Assembly (NCBI GenBank): GCA_020720945.1
Contig: DYNR01000096.1
Location: 1-8,449, forward strand
DNA from: Chthoniobacter flavus
GTDB lineage: Bacteria > Verrucomicrobiota > Verrucomicrobiia > Chthoniobacterales > DYNR01
Reading direction: 5' to 3'
Length of the DNA stretch: 8,449 nt
The notes beneath the pieces are model-generated. The model was not told where the DNA came from and ran no database searches. It saw only the letters and a list, made by a program, of their open reading frames with translations. Positions 1 to 7,287 of this stretch are shown one piece after another. Each line of letters starts with the position of its first letter. Within the stretch, counting starts at the first letter, position 1. Made by a program: the position numbers and the translations under genes.

Positions 1-66
1 CGCAAAATTTCTGTTTTAACTCTTGGCTATTTTTTCGGGAACTTGCTAATCGTTTTTCGATAACAA

Positions 67-1983
67 ATGAGTGAATTCGACATCGCAGCAGCCACATCGC
101 TTTACAATGTTGACCGGTGGGGAGAAAACTACTTCCGGATCAACAACCAAGGCCACATCGCCGTAAGCCCCGACCGCAAGGTCGAGACGGAAATCGATCT
201 CATGGACATTGTCGCCGAAGCGCGGGAACGCAAGCTCTCTTTCCCTCTCGTCGTCCGCTTCCAAGACCTCTTGCGCGACCGCGTGGAAACCATCAACGAT
301 GCCTTTATCCAAGCAATCGAAGAAGCAAATTACAAAAACTGTTACCGCGGGGTCTTCCCGATCAAAGTCAACCAGCTCCGCGAGGTCGTAGAAGAAATCT
401 TGGACGCAGGCAAACGCTACCACATCGGGCTGGAAGCAGGCAGCAAACCCGAACTGATCGCCGCCATGGCGATTCACTCGGACCCCGAAAGCCTCATCGT
501 CTGCAACGGCTACAAAGACCGCGAGTTTTTGAGGATGGTCATGCTCGGCAGAAAATTGGGCAAAACCATCATCCCCGTCGTTGAAAAACTCGAAGAACTT
601 TATGAGGTCATCGAAATAGCCAAAGCCGCCGGAGTCACCCCGATGGTCGGCGTGCGCGTCCGCCTCCTCTCAAAAGGTGCGGGAAAATGGGCGACCAGCG
701 GAGGCGAAAACGCGAAGTTCGGGCTCAGCACCGCAGACCTCGTCGCCGCGAGCGAATACCTCCACTCGCAGGATATGGCGGATTGCCTCAAACTCGTCCA
801 TTTCCATGTCGGCTCCCAAGTCCCGGACATCCGCACCATCAAACGCGCCGTCCGCGAAGCCGCCCGCTTTTACTCCAAACTCAAAAAAATGGGGCACGAA
901 ATGGGCTACCTCGATGTGGGCGGCGGACTGGGCGTGGACTACGACGGCAGCCGCACAAACTTCGATAGCTCGACCAATTACTCCTTGCAGGAATACGCCC
1001 GCGACATTGTCTATAATGTGATGGAAGTCTGTGATTCTGAAGCAGTTCCCTGCCCGATCCTCGTGAGCGAAAGCGGCCGCGCCATCGTCGCCCACCACTC
1101 GGTTTTAATCGTGGAAGCCTTCGGTGCCATCGAAAAAAACCGCCTCGGCTCTTCCGTAGAATCCGCGAACAGCGACCACAAACTCGTCCGCGAAATCGTG
1201 GAAATCTACGAAAACCTCGGCAAAAAAAACCGCCAAGAAAACTTGCACGACGCCCAGCAAATCCGCGAACAGGCGCAGTCGATGTTCGACCTCGGATTGC
1301 TCGAACTCTCCGACAAAGCCCAGATCGAAACGGTCTATTGGAAAATCGCCGAAAGCGTCGTCCAAATGTTCCGGGGGATGCGCTACATCCCCGAAGAAGT
1401 CAAAGAAATGGAAATCGCCCTCAGCGACCAAATCCTCTGCAACTTCTCGGTTTTCCAATCCCTCTTGGACCACTGGGCACTCGGCCAACTCTTCCCCGTT
1501 TTGCCGATCCACCGCCTGGACGAACTCCCCGACCGCGAAGGGACCCTCGTCGATATCACTTGCGATTCGGACGGCAAAGTCTCGAAGTTCATCGACCTCC
1601 AAGATGTGAAGGAAACTCTCCCTCTCCACCGCTTCCGCCCCGGCCAACCTTACTACCTCGGCTTCTTTTTGGCGGGTGCCTACCAAGACATCATGGGCGA
1701 CCTCCACAACCTCTTCGGGCGCGTGAACGAGATGCACATCTTCCTCGATGACGACGAGGACTGCGGCTACTATGTCGAGGAAATCCTCCCCGGCAGCACC
1801 GTCGGCCAAGTCCTCTCCCTCACCCAATGGGACATCCGCGAACTGGCGAGAAAAATGAAATCGCAAACCGATAAAGCCATCAAAAAGAACAAGATGCGAC
1901 CGAACGAGGGAATGCGCTGGCTGGATGAATACGAGGCTTCGCTGGATTCCTACACCTACCTGCGCTCCCCGCATTTGAAATAA
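67..1983 (+). CDS. speA: Biosynthetic arginine decarboxylase (PLP-dependent, SpeA type)
   Basis: Converts L-arginine to agmatine and CO2, the first step of the agmatine route to putrescine and spermidine. The 638-aa length is normal for the long biosynthetic SpeA family (fold III PLP enzymes). Visible landmarks are the PLP-lysine motif FPIKVNQ with Lys100, HFHVGS at about 245-250, the glycine-rich phosphate-binding stretch LDVGGGLGVDYDGS at 282-295, SESGRAI at 334-340, and the C-terminal CDSDGK motif with Cys499, which in this fold contributes to the active site across the dimer. The helical insert between the barrel and the C-terminal domain (about 360-470) is also family-typical. ATG 67 is chosen because the N-terminus NVDRWGENYF is the usual SpeA beginning. 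The leader shows no Shine-Dalgarno sequence. gcvT follows after 57 nt on the same strand, so co-transcription is possible, although no metabolic coupling is obvious. No frameshift or missing key residue was seen. Confidence 0.96.
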   Translation: MSEFDIAAATSLYNVDRWGENYFRINNQGHIAVSPDRKVETEIDLMDIVAEARERKLSFPLVVRFQDLLRDRVETINDAFIQAIEEANYKNCYRGVFPIKVNQLREVVEEILDAGKRYHIGLEAGSKPELIAAMAIHSDPESLIVCNGYKDREFLRMVMLGRKLGKTIIPVVEKLEELYEVIEIAKAAGVTPMVGVRVRLLSKGAGKWATSGGENAKFGLSTADLVAASEYLHSQDMADCLKLVHFHVGSQVPDIRTIKRAVREAARFYSKLKKMGHEMGYLDVGGGLGVDYDGSRTNFDSSTNYSLQEYARDIVYNVMEVCDSEAVPCPILVSESGRAIVAHHSVLIVEAFGAIEKNRLGSSVESANSDHKLVREIVEIYENLGKKNRQENLHDAQQIREQAQSMFDLGLLELSDKAQIETVYWKIAESVVQMFRGMRYIPEEVKEMEIALSDQILCNFSVFQSLLDHWALGQLFPVLPIHRLDELPDREGTLVDITCDSDGKVSKFIDLQDVKETLPLHRFRPGQPYYLGFFLAGAYQDIMGDLHNLFGRVNEMHIFLDDDEDCGYYVEEILPGSTVGQVLSLTQWDIRELARKMKSQTDKAIKKNKMRPNEGMRWLDEYEASLDSYTYLRSPHLK

Positions 1984-2040
1984 ACCGCAAAGAAAAAACG
2001 GGATTCCGTCTCCCCTCTCCACCTGAAAAACAAAATTTTT

Positions 2041-3129
2041 ATGCCTCCTAAAAAAACGCTTTTGTCCGATGCCCACCAAGCTCTCGGCGGCAGAATGGTC
2101 GATTTTGCCGGATGGCTGATGCCCGTGCAATACGCGGGCATTTTGCAGGAACACCAGGCGGTCCGCTCCTCCGCCGGCGCTTTCGACATATCCCACATGG
2201 GCGAGTTTTTTGTCAGCGGTTCCGGCGCGTTGCCTTGGATGGAATCGCTCTTCACAAACAAGCTCTCTTCGCTGGAAATCGGGCGTTGCCAATACACTCT
2301 CATGCTCAACGAATCGGGGGGCGTGATCGATGACCTGATCGCCTATCGCATCGGCGAACAAGAATATTTGCTCATCGTCAACGCATCGAAAATTGACGAA
2401 GATGCCGCTTGGTTGCGCGAGCACCTGCCCCCAGATTCCGACATCGCCTTCTCCGATGCCAGCGACCTCTTTGCCGCCGTCGCTGTCCAAGGTCCCGACT
2501 CCCCGGCAATCTACGAAAAACTCTTCGCCCGCCCGATGCCCGCAAAAAATTGCGTGGAACCGTTCTCGCTACCCTGCGGGAATGGCTGGCTGGGCATCAC
2601 GGGCTACACGGGCGAAGCGGGCTTTGAAATTTTCTTGGAAACTTCGGACGCTTCTTCGGCGGAAACTCTCTGGAAATCGGTCTTAGACGCAGGAGCCACC
2701 CCGTGCGGGCTCGGCGCGCGCGACACCCTCCGACTGGAAATGTGCTACCCCCTCAACGGCTCGGACCTTTCCCCCTCCACCTCCCCGCTCGAAGCCGGGC
2801 TCGGCTTTTTCGTGGACTTGGAAAAAGACCCCTTCTGCGGACGCGACACCCTCCTATCCCAAAAACAAAACGGCCTGCAAAAACGCCTAGCCGCCTTGCT
2901 CGTCGAAGGGAAAGCTCCCCCCTTGCGCCCCCATTACCCTGTTTTTTCAGGGGAAACTCAAATCGGCGAAACCACCAGCGGTGCCCTCAGCCCTTCCCTA
3001 AACTCAGGCATCGCAATGGCTTACCTCCCCGCAGAACTCGCCAAAATCGGCACGGAAGTTTCCGTGGAAATTCGCGGAAAAAAATTTCCTGCTCGCATTG
3101 TCCGCAAACCCTTCTACACTCGCCCCTAA
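2041..3129 (+). CDS. gcvT: Aminomethyltransferase, glycine cleavage system T-protein
   Basis: Transfers the aminomethyl group held on lipoyl-GcvH to tetrahydrofolate, releasing NH3 and 5,10-methylene-THF. At 362 aa it has the normal family length. Diagnostic stretches are FAGWLMPVQY near the N-terminus (about 22-31), FDISHMGE (48-55), GGVIDDL (93-99) carrying the conserved folate-binding aspartate pair D97/D98, GYTGEAGFEI (188-197), GARDTLRLEMCYPLNG (225-240), and the C-terminal beta-barrel segment with TTSGALSP (311-318) and the tail RKPFY (355-359). These separate it from YgfZ-like and sarcosine dehydrogenase relatives. ATG 2041 fits the family N-terminus (TLLSDAHQALGG). It is preceded by an A/T-rich stretch without a Shine-Dalgarno motif. 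The 57-nt gap after speA is too short for a glycine riboswitch. gcvH and gcvP follow on the same strand in the classical T-H-P order, so an operon is likely. Confidence 0.96.
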   Translation: MPPKKTLLSDAHQALGGRMVDFAGWLMPVQYAGILQEHQAVRSSAGAFDISHMGEFFVSGSGALPWMESLFTNKLSSLEIGRCQYTLMLNESGGVIDDLIAYRIGEQEYLLIVNASKIDEDAAWLREHLPPDSDIAFSDASDLFAAVAVQGPDSPAIYEKLFARPMPAKNCVEPFSLPCGNGWLGITGYTGEAGFEIFLETSDASSAETLWKSVLDAGATPCGLGARDTLRLEMCYPLNGSDLSPSTSPLEAGLGFFVDLEKDPFCGRDTLLSQKQNGLQKRLAALLVEGKAPPLRPHYPVFSGETQIGETTSGALSPSLNSGIAMAYLPAELAKIGTEVSVEIRGKKFPARIVRKPFYTRP

Positions 3130-3130
3130 A

Positions 3131-3164
3131 GTTGCGGCAACCGTCGGACAAACCGTCTGCCGAC
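3131..3164 (+). other. Two adjacent small hairpins in the gcvT-gcvH gap
   Basis: Directly after the gcvT stop, GTTG (3131-3134) can pair with CAAC (3138-3141). One base later, GTCGG (3143-3147) pairs with CCGAC (3160-3164), and CA/TG extends the stem inward past a bulged A, giving about 7 bp with a 7-nt loop. No T-run follows, so this is not a standard intrinsic terminator. It could be an intercistronic RNA-processing or stability element between gcvT and gcvH. The pairing is seen in the sequence; any function is inference. Confidence 0.35.
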
Positions 3165-3202
3165 TCCGCTCCACAGTTTAACACCCTACAAAAAATAACA
3201 CC

Positions 3203-3580
3203 ATGAATGTCCCTGATACTCTCCTTTACTCCGAATCTCACGAATGGGTTCTCGTCGAAAACGGCATCGGAACCGTAGGCATCACCGACCACGCCCAAAA
3301 TGAACTCACCGACATCGTCTATGCGGACATCCCCGCTCCCGGAAAAACTCTCTCGGCAGGCGAAACCGCCGCAGTCGTGGAATCCGTAAAAGCCGCCAGC
3401 GACATCTACACACCCGTAAGCGGCGAAGTGATCGAAAGCAACTCCGCCCTCGAATCCCAGCCCGCCCTCCTCAATACCGACCCGTTCGGCGATGGCTGGA
3501 TTTTCAAAATCCGCCTCAGCGACCCCTCGGAACTCGACAAACTAAAAACTCCCGACGCTTACCGCTCGATGATTTCCTGA
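3203..3580 (+). CDS. gcvH: Glycine cleavage system H-protein (lipoyl carrier)
   Basis: A small carrier protein of 125 aa, the normal size. Its lipoylated lysine arm shuttles the methylamine intermediate from GcvP to GcvT and is reoxidised by the L-protein. The lipoylation site is Lys63 in ESVKAASDIYTPVSGEV, preceded by the typical HEWV (13-16) and GITDHAQNELTDIVY (26-40). The C-terminal GDGWIFKI (96-103) completes the family signature. ATG 3203 is supported by the standard N-terminal LLYSESHEWV. The upstream sequence is A-rich and lacks a Shine-Dalgarno motif. The gene lies between gcvT (73-nt gap with two hairpins) and gcvP (46-nt gap). Lipoylation enzymes such as LipA and LipB are not in the window. 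Confidence 0.97.
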   Translation: MNVPDTLLYSESHEWVLVENGIGTVGITDHAQNELTDIVYADIPAPGKTLSAGETAAVVESVKAASDIYTPVSGEVIESNSALESQPALLNTDPFGDGWIFKIRLSDPSELDKLKTPDAYRSMIS

Positions 3581-3626
3581 GCCCCCCCACCCTCTTCATT
3601 TTCTCACCGCTTCTCCTTTTCCTTCC

Positions 3627-6476
3627 GTGGATTCCATTTTCTCTTCCAACCGTTTCTCTAGCCGCCACCTCGGCAGTTCCCCCGACCAAATCCATTCGAT
3701 GCTGGCTTCCCTCAAGCTATCAACCATGGAAGAACTGATCGAAAAAACCATCCCTCCTTCGATCCGGCTAAAAAAACCTCTGGAAACTCCACCCGCCATG
3801 CGGGAAGAAGATGCCCTCGCCGCCCTCTCCTCCCTCGCCGATGAAAACCAAGTCTTCACTTCCTTCATCGGAATGGGATACTCGGACTGCCTCCTCCCTG
3901 CCGTCATCCGCCGCAATATCCTAGAAAATCCGGGCTGGTACACCGCCTACACCCCCTACCAAGCCGAAATTTCTCAAGGCCGCATGGAAGCTCTCCTAAA
4001 CTTCCAAACGATGGTCGCAGAAATGACGGGCATGGATATTTCTAACGCGTCTCTCCTCGATGAAGCAACCGCCGCCGCCGAAGCGATGGCAATGTGTTTT
4101 CCAAACCTCCCTGCAAAAAATTGCTTCCTCGTGGACAAATCCGTCCACCCCCAAACCCGCGCCGTCCTGCAAACCCGCGCAGAACCCCTCGGCATCGAAC
4201 TCGCGGACTTCGACCCCGACTCGCAAAACGCCTTTCCGCAAAACGCTTTCGGCATCCTCCTGCAATACCCGGACACCACAGGAAAAATCCGCGACCTTTC
4301 CCCGATTCTCGCGCAAGCAAAAAACGCGAAAATCCTCTCGGTCGTAGCCTGCGACTTGCTTTCTCTCGCCTTGCTGAAACCGCCCGGCGAATGCGGCGCA
4401 GACATCGCGGTCGGCTCGGCCCAACGCTTCGGTGTCCCCCTCGGCTACGGCGGCCCCCACCCCGCTTTCCTCGCAATAAAAGATGAATTCAAACGGAAAA
4501 TGCCAGGCCGCCTCATCGGCGTAAGCCGCGATTCCGAAGGCAACCCCGCACTCCGCCTCACCCTCCAAACCCGCGAACAACACATCCGGCGCGAAAAAGC
4601 GACAAGCAACATCTGCACCGCTCAAGTCCTTTTAGCCGTCATGGCTTCGATGTTTGCCGTCTATCATGGCCCCGGAGGAATCCGCAAAATTGCTTCCTCC
4701 ATCCACGCAAAAACCCGCATCCTAGCTTCGGCTCTCCGCAAATGCGGCAAAACTGTCCAAGCCGCGCCGTTTTTTGATACCCTCTGCATTGACCTCGGTG
4801 ATACCCCTGCCTGCGATTTGCAAAAAATCGCGGAAGCTTCCCGCCTAAACCTCCGCATCCTCAACGGGCACTCCATCACCGTTTCTCTCGATGAAACAAC
4901 GACTTGCATCGAACCTCTCCTGAAAATTTTTTCGGGAAAACAGCCCGCCTCTTTCGACCCCTCAACCCTCGCTCCTTCCCCGGAGGACGAATGGCCCGCC
5001 GCCATCCAAAGGCAATCCCCGTTTTTGACCCACCCCGTTTTCAACTCCTACCACACGGAAACGGAAATGCTCCGCTACATCCGCAGGCTCGAATCCAAGG
5101 ATCTCTCCCTGACCACTTCGATGATCCCGCTGGGCTCTTGCACCATGAAGCTCAACGCGACCTCGGAAATGCTCCCCGTCTCTTGGGAAAAACTCTCCCG
5201 CCTCCACCCCTTCGCCCCCGCCGAACAAACGGAAGGCTACCGGAAAATTTTTGCTCAACTGGAAACTTGGCTCGCAGAAATCACGGGCTTCGCCGCCGCA
5301 TCCATCCAGCCAAACGCGGGCTCCCAAGGCGAATACGCAGGGCTTTTGCTGATCCGCCGCTACCACCAATCCATGGGACAAACGGACAGAACCATCTGCC
5401 TGATTCCGGCTTCCGCCCACGGGACCAACCCCGCCAGCGCCGCGATGGCAGGCTTCCAAGTCGTTCCCGTCAAATGCGATAGCTTGGGCAATATCGACTT
5501 GCCTGACCTCCGAGAAAAAATTGCAACCCACCAAAACCGCCTGGGTGCCCTCATGGTGACTTACCCTTCGACCCACGGGGTCTTCGAAGAATCGATCGGC
5601 GATATTTGCGCATGGGTTCACGCCGCGGGCGGGCAAGTCTATCTCGATGGCGCAAACATGAATGCCATGGTCGGCCTCTGCCGCCCCGGCGACTTCGGCG
5701 CAGATGTCTGCCACCTGAACTTGCATAAAACCTTCGCGATCCCACACGGCGGCGGCGGTCCCGGCATCGGCCCCGTCTGCGCAGCCAAACACCTCGCCCC
5801 CTTCTTGCCCGGTCACCCCGTTGTTCCAACCGGAGGCAAACAAGCGGGTGGCCCTGTCTCTGCCGCCCCGTGGGGCAGCGCAAGCGTCTCCGTGATCTCG
5901 TGGATGTATATTGCAATGATGGGACCAGACGGCCTCCACGCCGCTTCCTCCTTGGCAATTTTGAACGCGAACTACATCGCCTCCCGCCTCTCTCCCTTTT
6001 TCGATATTCTTTACAAAGGGCAAAACGGTTTTGTCGCGCACGAATGCATCATCGACTTGCGAGAATGGAAAGCCCGTGCGGGCATCGAAGTGGACGATGT
6101 CGCTAAACGCTTGATGGACTACGGGTTCCACGCCCCCACGATGAGTTGGCCCGTTGCCGGCACCCTCATGATCGAACCGACCGAAAGCGAATCAAAAGAA
6201 GAGCTGGACCGTTTCTGCGACGCTATGATTTCCATCCACGCCGAGCTGCTCGCCGTGGAAAAAGGCGAAATGGACCGTGCGGATAATCCCCTGAAAAACG
6301 CGCCCCATCCCGCCCTCCGCGTCACCGCATCGGAATGGCCTCACCCCTATTCCCGCGAACAAGCCGCATACCCTGCCCCGTGGTTAAAAGCCCACAAATT
6401 CTGGCCTGCTGTCGGCAGAGTCGATAATGTTTTCGGCGACCGCAACATCTTCTGCTCCTGCCCCCCAGTGGAGTGA
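3627..6476 (+). CDS. gcvP: Glycine dehydrogenase (decarboxylating), full-length P-protein
   Basis: PLP enzyme that decarboxylates glycine and transfers the methylamine to the lipoyl arm of GcvH. At 949 aa this is the single-chain form, with the two halves that are separate GcvPA/GcvPB subunits in many other bacteria. The N-terminal half carries RHLG (13-16), FIGMGYSD (80-87), GWYTAYTPYQAEISQGR (103-119) and GSAQRFGVPLGYGGPH (263-278). The C-terminal half carries MIPLGSCTMKLN (499-510), QPNAGSQGEY (561-570), SAHGTNPASA (596-605), LDGANMNAMVG (673-683) and the PLP-lysine motif LNLHKTFAIPHGGGGPG with Lys701. The GTG start at 3627 is chosen because the conserved FSSRHLG N-terminus lies before the first in-frame ATG (3699), so that ATG would give a truncated protein. 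The leader is nearly all pyrimidine and has no Shine-Dalgarno sequence. It is the last gene of gcvTHP. The R-M cassette begins 22 nt after its stop, and no terminator was recognised between them. Confidence 0.97.
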   Translation: MDSIFSSNRFSSRHLGSSPDQIHSMLASLKLSTMEELIEKTIPPSIRLKKPLETPPAMREEDALAALSSLADENQVFTSFIGMGYSDCLLPAVIRRNILENPGWYTAYTPYQAEISQGRMEALLNFQTMVAEMTGMDISNASLLDEATAAAEAMAMCFPNLPAKNCFLVDKSVHPQTRAVLQTRAEPLGIELADFDPDSQNAFPQNAFGILLQYPDTTGKIRDLSPILAQAKNAKILSVVACDLLSLALLKPPGECGADIAVGSAQRFGVPLGYGGPHPAFLAIKDEFKRKMPGRLIGVSRDSEGNPALRLTLQTREQHIRREKATSNICTAQVLLAVMASMFAVYHGPGGIRKIASSIHAKTRILASALRKCGKTVQAAPFFDTLCIDLGDTPACDLQKIAEASRLNLRILNGHSITVSLDETTTCIEPLLKIFSGKQPASFDPSTLAPSPEDEWPAAIQRQSPFLTHPVFNSYHTETEMLRYIRRLESKDLSLTTSMIPLGSCTMKLNATSEMLPVSWEKLSRLHPFAPAEQTEGYRKIFAQLETWLAEITGFAAASIQPNAGSQGEYAGLLLIRRYHQSMGQTDRTICLIPASAHGTNPASAAMAGFQVVPVKCDSLGNIDLPDLREKIATHQNRLGALMVTYPSTHGVFEESIGDICAWVHAAGGQVYLDGANMNAMVGLCRPGDFGADVCHLNLHKTFAIPHGGGGPGIGPVCAAKHLAPFLPGHPVVPTGGKQAGGPVSAAPWGSASVSVISWMYIAMMGPDGLHAASSLAILNANYIASRLSPFFDILYKGQNGFVAHECIIDLREWKARAGIEVDDVAKRLMDYGFHAPTMSWPVAGTLMIEPTESESKEELDRFCDAMISIHAELLAVEKGEMDRADNPLKNAPHPALRVTASEWPHPYSREQAAYPAPWLKAHKFWPAVGRVDNVFGDRNIFCSCPPVE

Positions 6477-6498
6477 ATGCCAAAACCTAGAATAAGCC

Positions 6499-6618
6499 AT
6501 GGATACCCCCGCGCACTACTTCCGAAAATATCGGCAACAAATCGGTTTAGATAGCCAGCAAAAAGCGAAAGAATTTCTTTCGGCTAAAGATATTCGACCA
6601 AGCATCAATTATGAATAG
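6499..6618 (+). pseudogene. N-terminal fragment of the restriction endonuclease frame, closed by amber TAG
   Basis: ATG 6499 opens a 39-codon frame rich in charged and helix-forming residues (HYFRKYRQQIGLDSQQKAKE) that ends at TAG 6616-6618. Its frame is exactly that of the nuclease gene downstream, and no other stop interrupts 6499-7287. The sequence therefore reads as one 262-codon gene with a single internal amber codon. This ATG is the only ATG start available near the front of that gene. The composition is AT-richer than gcvP, like the downstream part. Three readings are possible: a recent nonsense mutation or sequencing error in a full-length nuclease gene; a genuine short leader ORF coupled to a restart at TTG 6628; or chance. 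I favour the first. No Shine-Dalgarno sequence is seen before this ATG. Confidence 0.55.
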
Positions 6619-6619
6619 G
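6617..6619 (+). promoter_or_regulatory. Weak Shine-Dalgarno-like AGG before the TTG restart
   Basis: An AGG trinucleotide, overlapping the amber codon of the upstream fragment, lies 8 nt before TTG 6628 within AGGTAGAAG. It is the only purine-rich element that could support starting the nuclease at TTG by re-initiation after the 39-codon frame. It is a short match, and the other genes here do not use such motifs, so the support is weak. Confidence 0.25.
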
Positions 6620-6627
6620 TAGAAGCA

Positions 6628-7287
6628 TTGAATGACCGAATCGTGGCGATTATTGCCAAAATTAACGATGTGATTTGTCCCGATGTTAGAAAAACCGATA
6701 TAAAAGATTTTAATCATAAGCATATATCTATCCCTTATTCAAAAATTAAGGAAACAGGCATACTCCCTAGATTGAATAATCAGGGACGCAGACCTGAAGA
6801 AGTGTTTTTTTCTTGGCTAAGAGGGTATGCAATATGCGAATACTTCACAAATTCCATTTCCAATATTTTTCAGACACCTTTGGAATCTATTCAAAAAATT
6901 GGAGACGATGATTTTCAAAATATCGATACCTTCAAGCGAACGCCCAAAGCAGATCTTGAAATAAGAAACTCTAAAAAAGAATTCATTCGCCTAGAGATTC
7001 AGTCTGGATTTCAAGGAATCAACGACATCAAGCAACACAAGGTCCTAGAAGCCCGGCGAATTTTTTCTGAAAATCAAACCAAAACTATTGCTGTCCATTT
7101 TGATTTATTTAACGGTCAGGTAGCGTTTCTGAATTTACATACGATTGAAGACACAGACATGAATTGGGTCACTCGTCAGCAAATGGAAGGACAAACCGTT
7201 TTTGCAATCGATCAAAACTTTTTTAAATGGCGACTTTTAGACTCCCTGCCTATGGCAGATCAATTGGAAATCGACTGGAATGCCTGA
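6628..7287 (+). CDS. Putative type II restriction endonuclease, N-terminally shortened by an amber codon
   Basis: A 219-aa frame read from TTG 6628. It is probably the larger part of a nuclease that originally began at ATG 6499. Its role is inferred from its overlap with a DNA methyltransferase and from a PD-(D/E)xK-like core: TPKADLEIRN with Asp109, a short hairpin, then RLEIQSGFQG with Glu123 and Gln125. This gives D-x13-E-x-Q. The usual lysine is replaced by Gln, a variant known from BglII-type enzymes. A conserved-looking segment NNQGRRPEEVFFSWLRGY (50-67) precedes it, and NDIKQHKVLEARR (132-144) follows. There is no signal peptide or membrane segment. I cannot assign a recognition site or named family. 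GC content is roughly 35% in sampled stretches, well below the host genes, which suggests acquisition by transfer. No in-frame ATG lies near the front, so the start rests on TTG 6628 or on GTG codons at 6643 and 6670. It overlaps the methylase by 8 nt. Whether the shortened protein is active is unknown. Confidence 0.7.
   Translation: MNDRIVAIIAKINDVICPDVRKTDIKDFNHKHISIPYSKIKETGILPRLNNQGRRPEEVFFSWLRGYAICEYFTNSISNIFQTPLESIQKIGDDDFQNIDTFKRTPKADLEIRNSKKEFIRLEIQSGFQGINDIKQHKVLEARRIFSENQTKTIAVHFDLFNGQVAFLNLHTIEDTDMNWVTRQQMEGQTVFAIDQNFFKWRLLDSLPMADQLEIDWNA

Noticed and set aside
23..50. Possible promoter before speA: TTGGCT (23-28) and GCTAAT (45-50) with a 16-nt spacer
   Set aside because: Each box matches the sigma-70 consensus at only four of six positions, and the start codon would be very close to the transcription start. 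This is too weak to list as a feature.
1998..2009. ACGG/CCGT inverted repeat after speA as a terminator
   Set aside because: The stem is only 4 bp and no T-run follows it directly.
1105..2490. 461-codon open frame on the minus strand opposite speA and gcvT
   Set aside because: It is antisense to two unmistakable genes and crosses the boundary between them. Its product is low in recognisable motifs, and it arises from the C-ending codon bias of the + strand genes.
2542..4124. The same 12-mer GCAAAAAATTGC occurs in gcvT (2542-2553) and gcvP (4113-4124)
   Set aside because: Both copies lie inside coding sequence and encode the same PAKNC peptide in unrelated proteins. Coincidence under a shared codon bias is enough to explain it.
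4962..6131. 389-codon open frame on the minus strand opposite gcvP
   Set aside because: It lies wholly within gcvP, whose protein motifs are clear. No family signature was seen, and it fits a codon-bias shadow.
6477..6554. 25-codon frame from ATG 6477 overlapping the nuclease N-terminal fragment
   Set aside because: It is short, in a different frame from the nuclease, and has no start signal or recognisable features.
6616..6618. TAG reassigned as a sense codon in this organism
   Set aside because: The methylase ends at TAG (8363-8365) immediately after its motif X region, where the family normally terminates, so TAG appears to act as an ordinary stop here.
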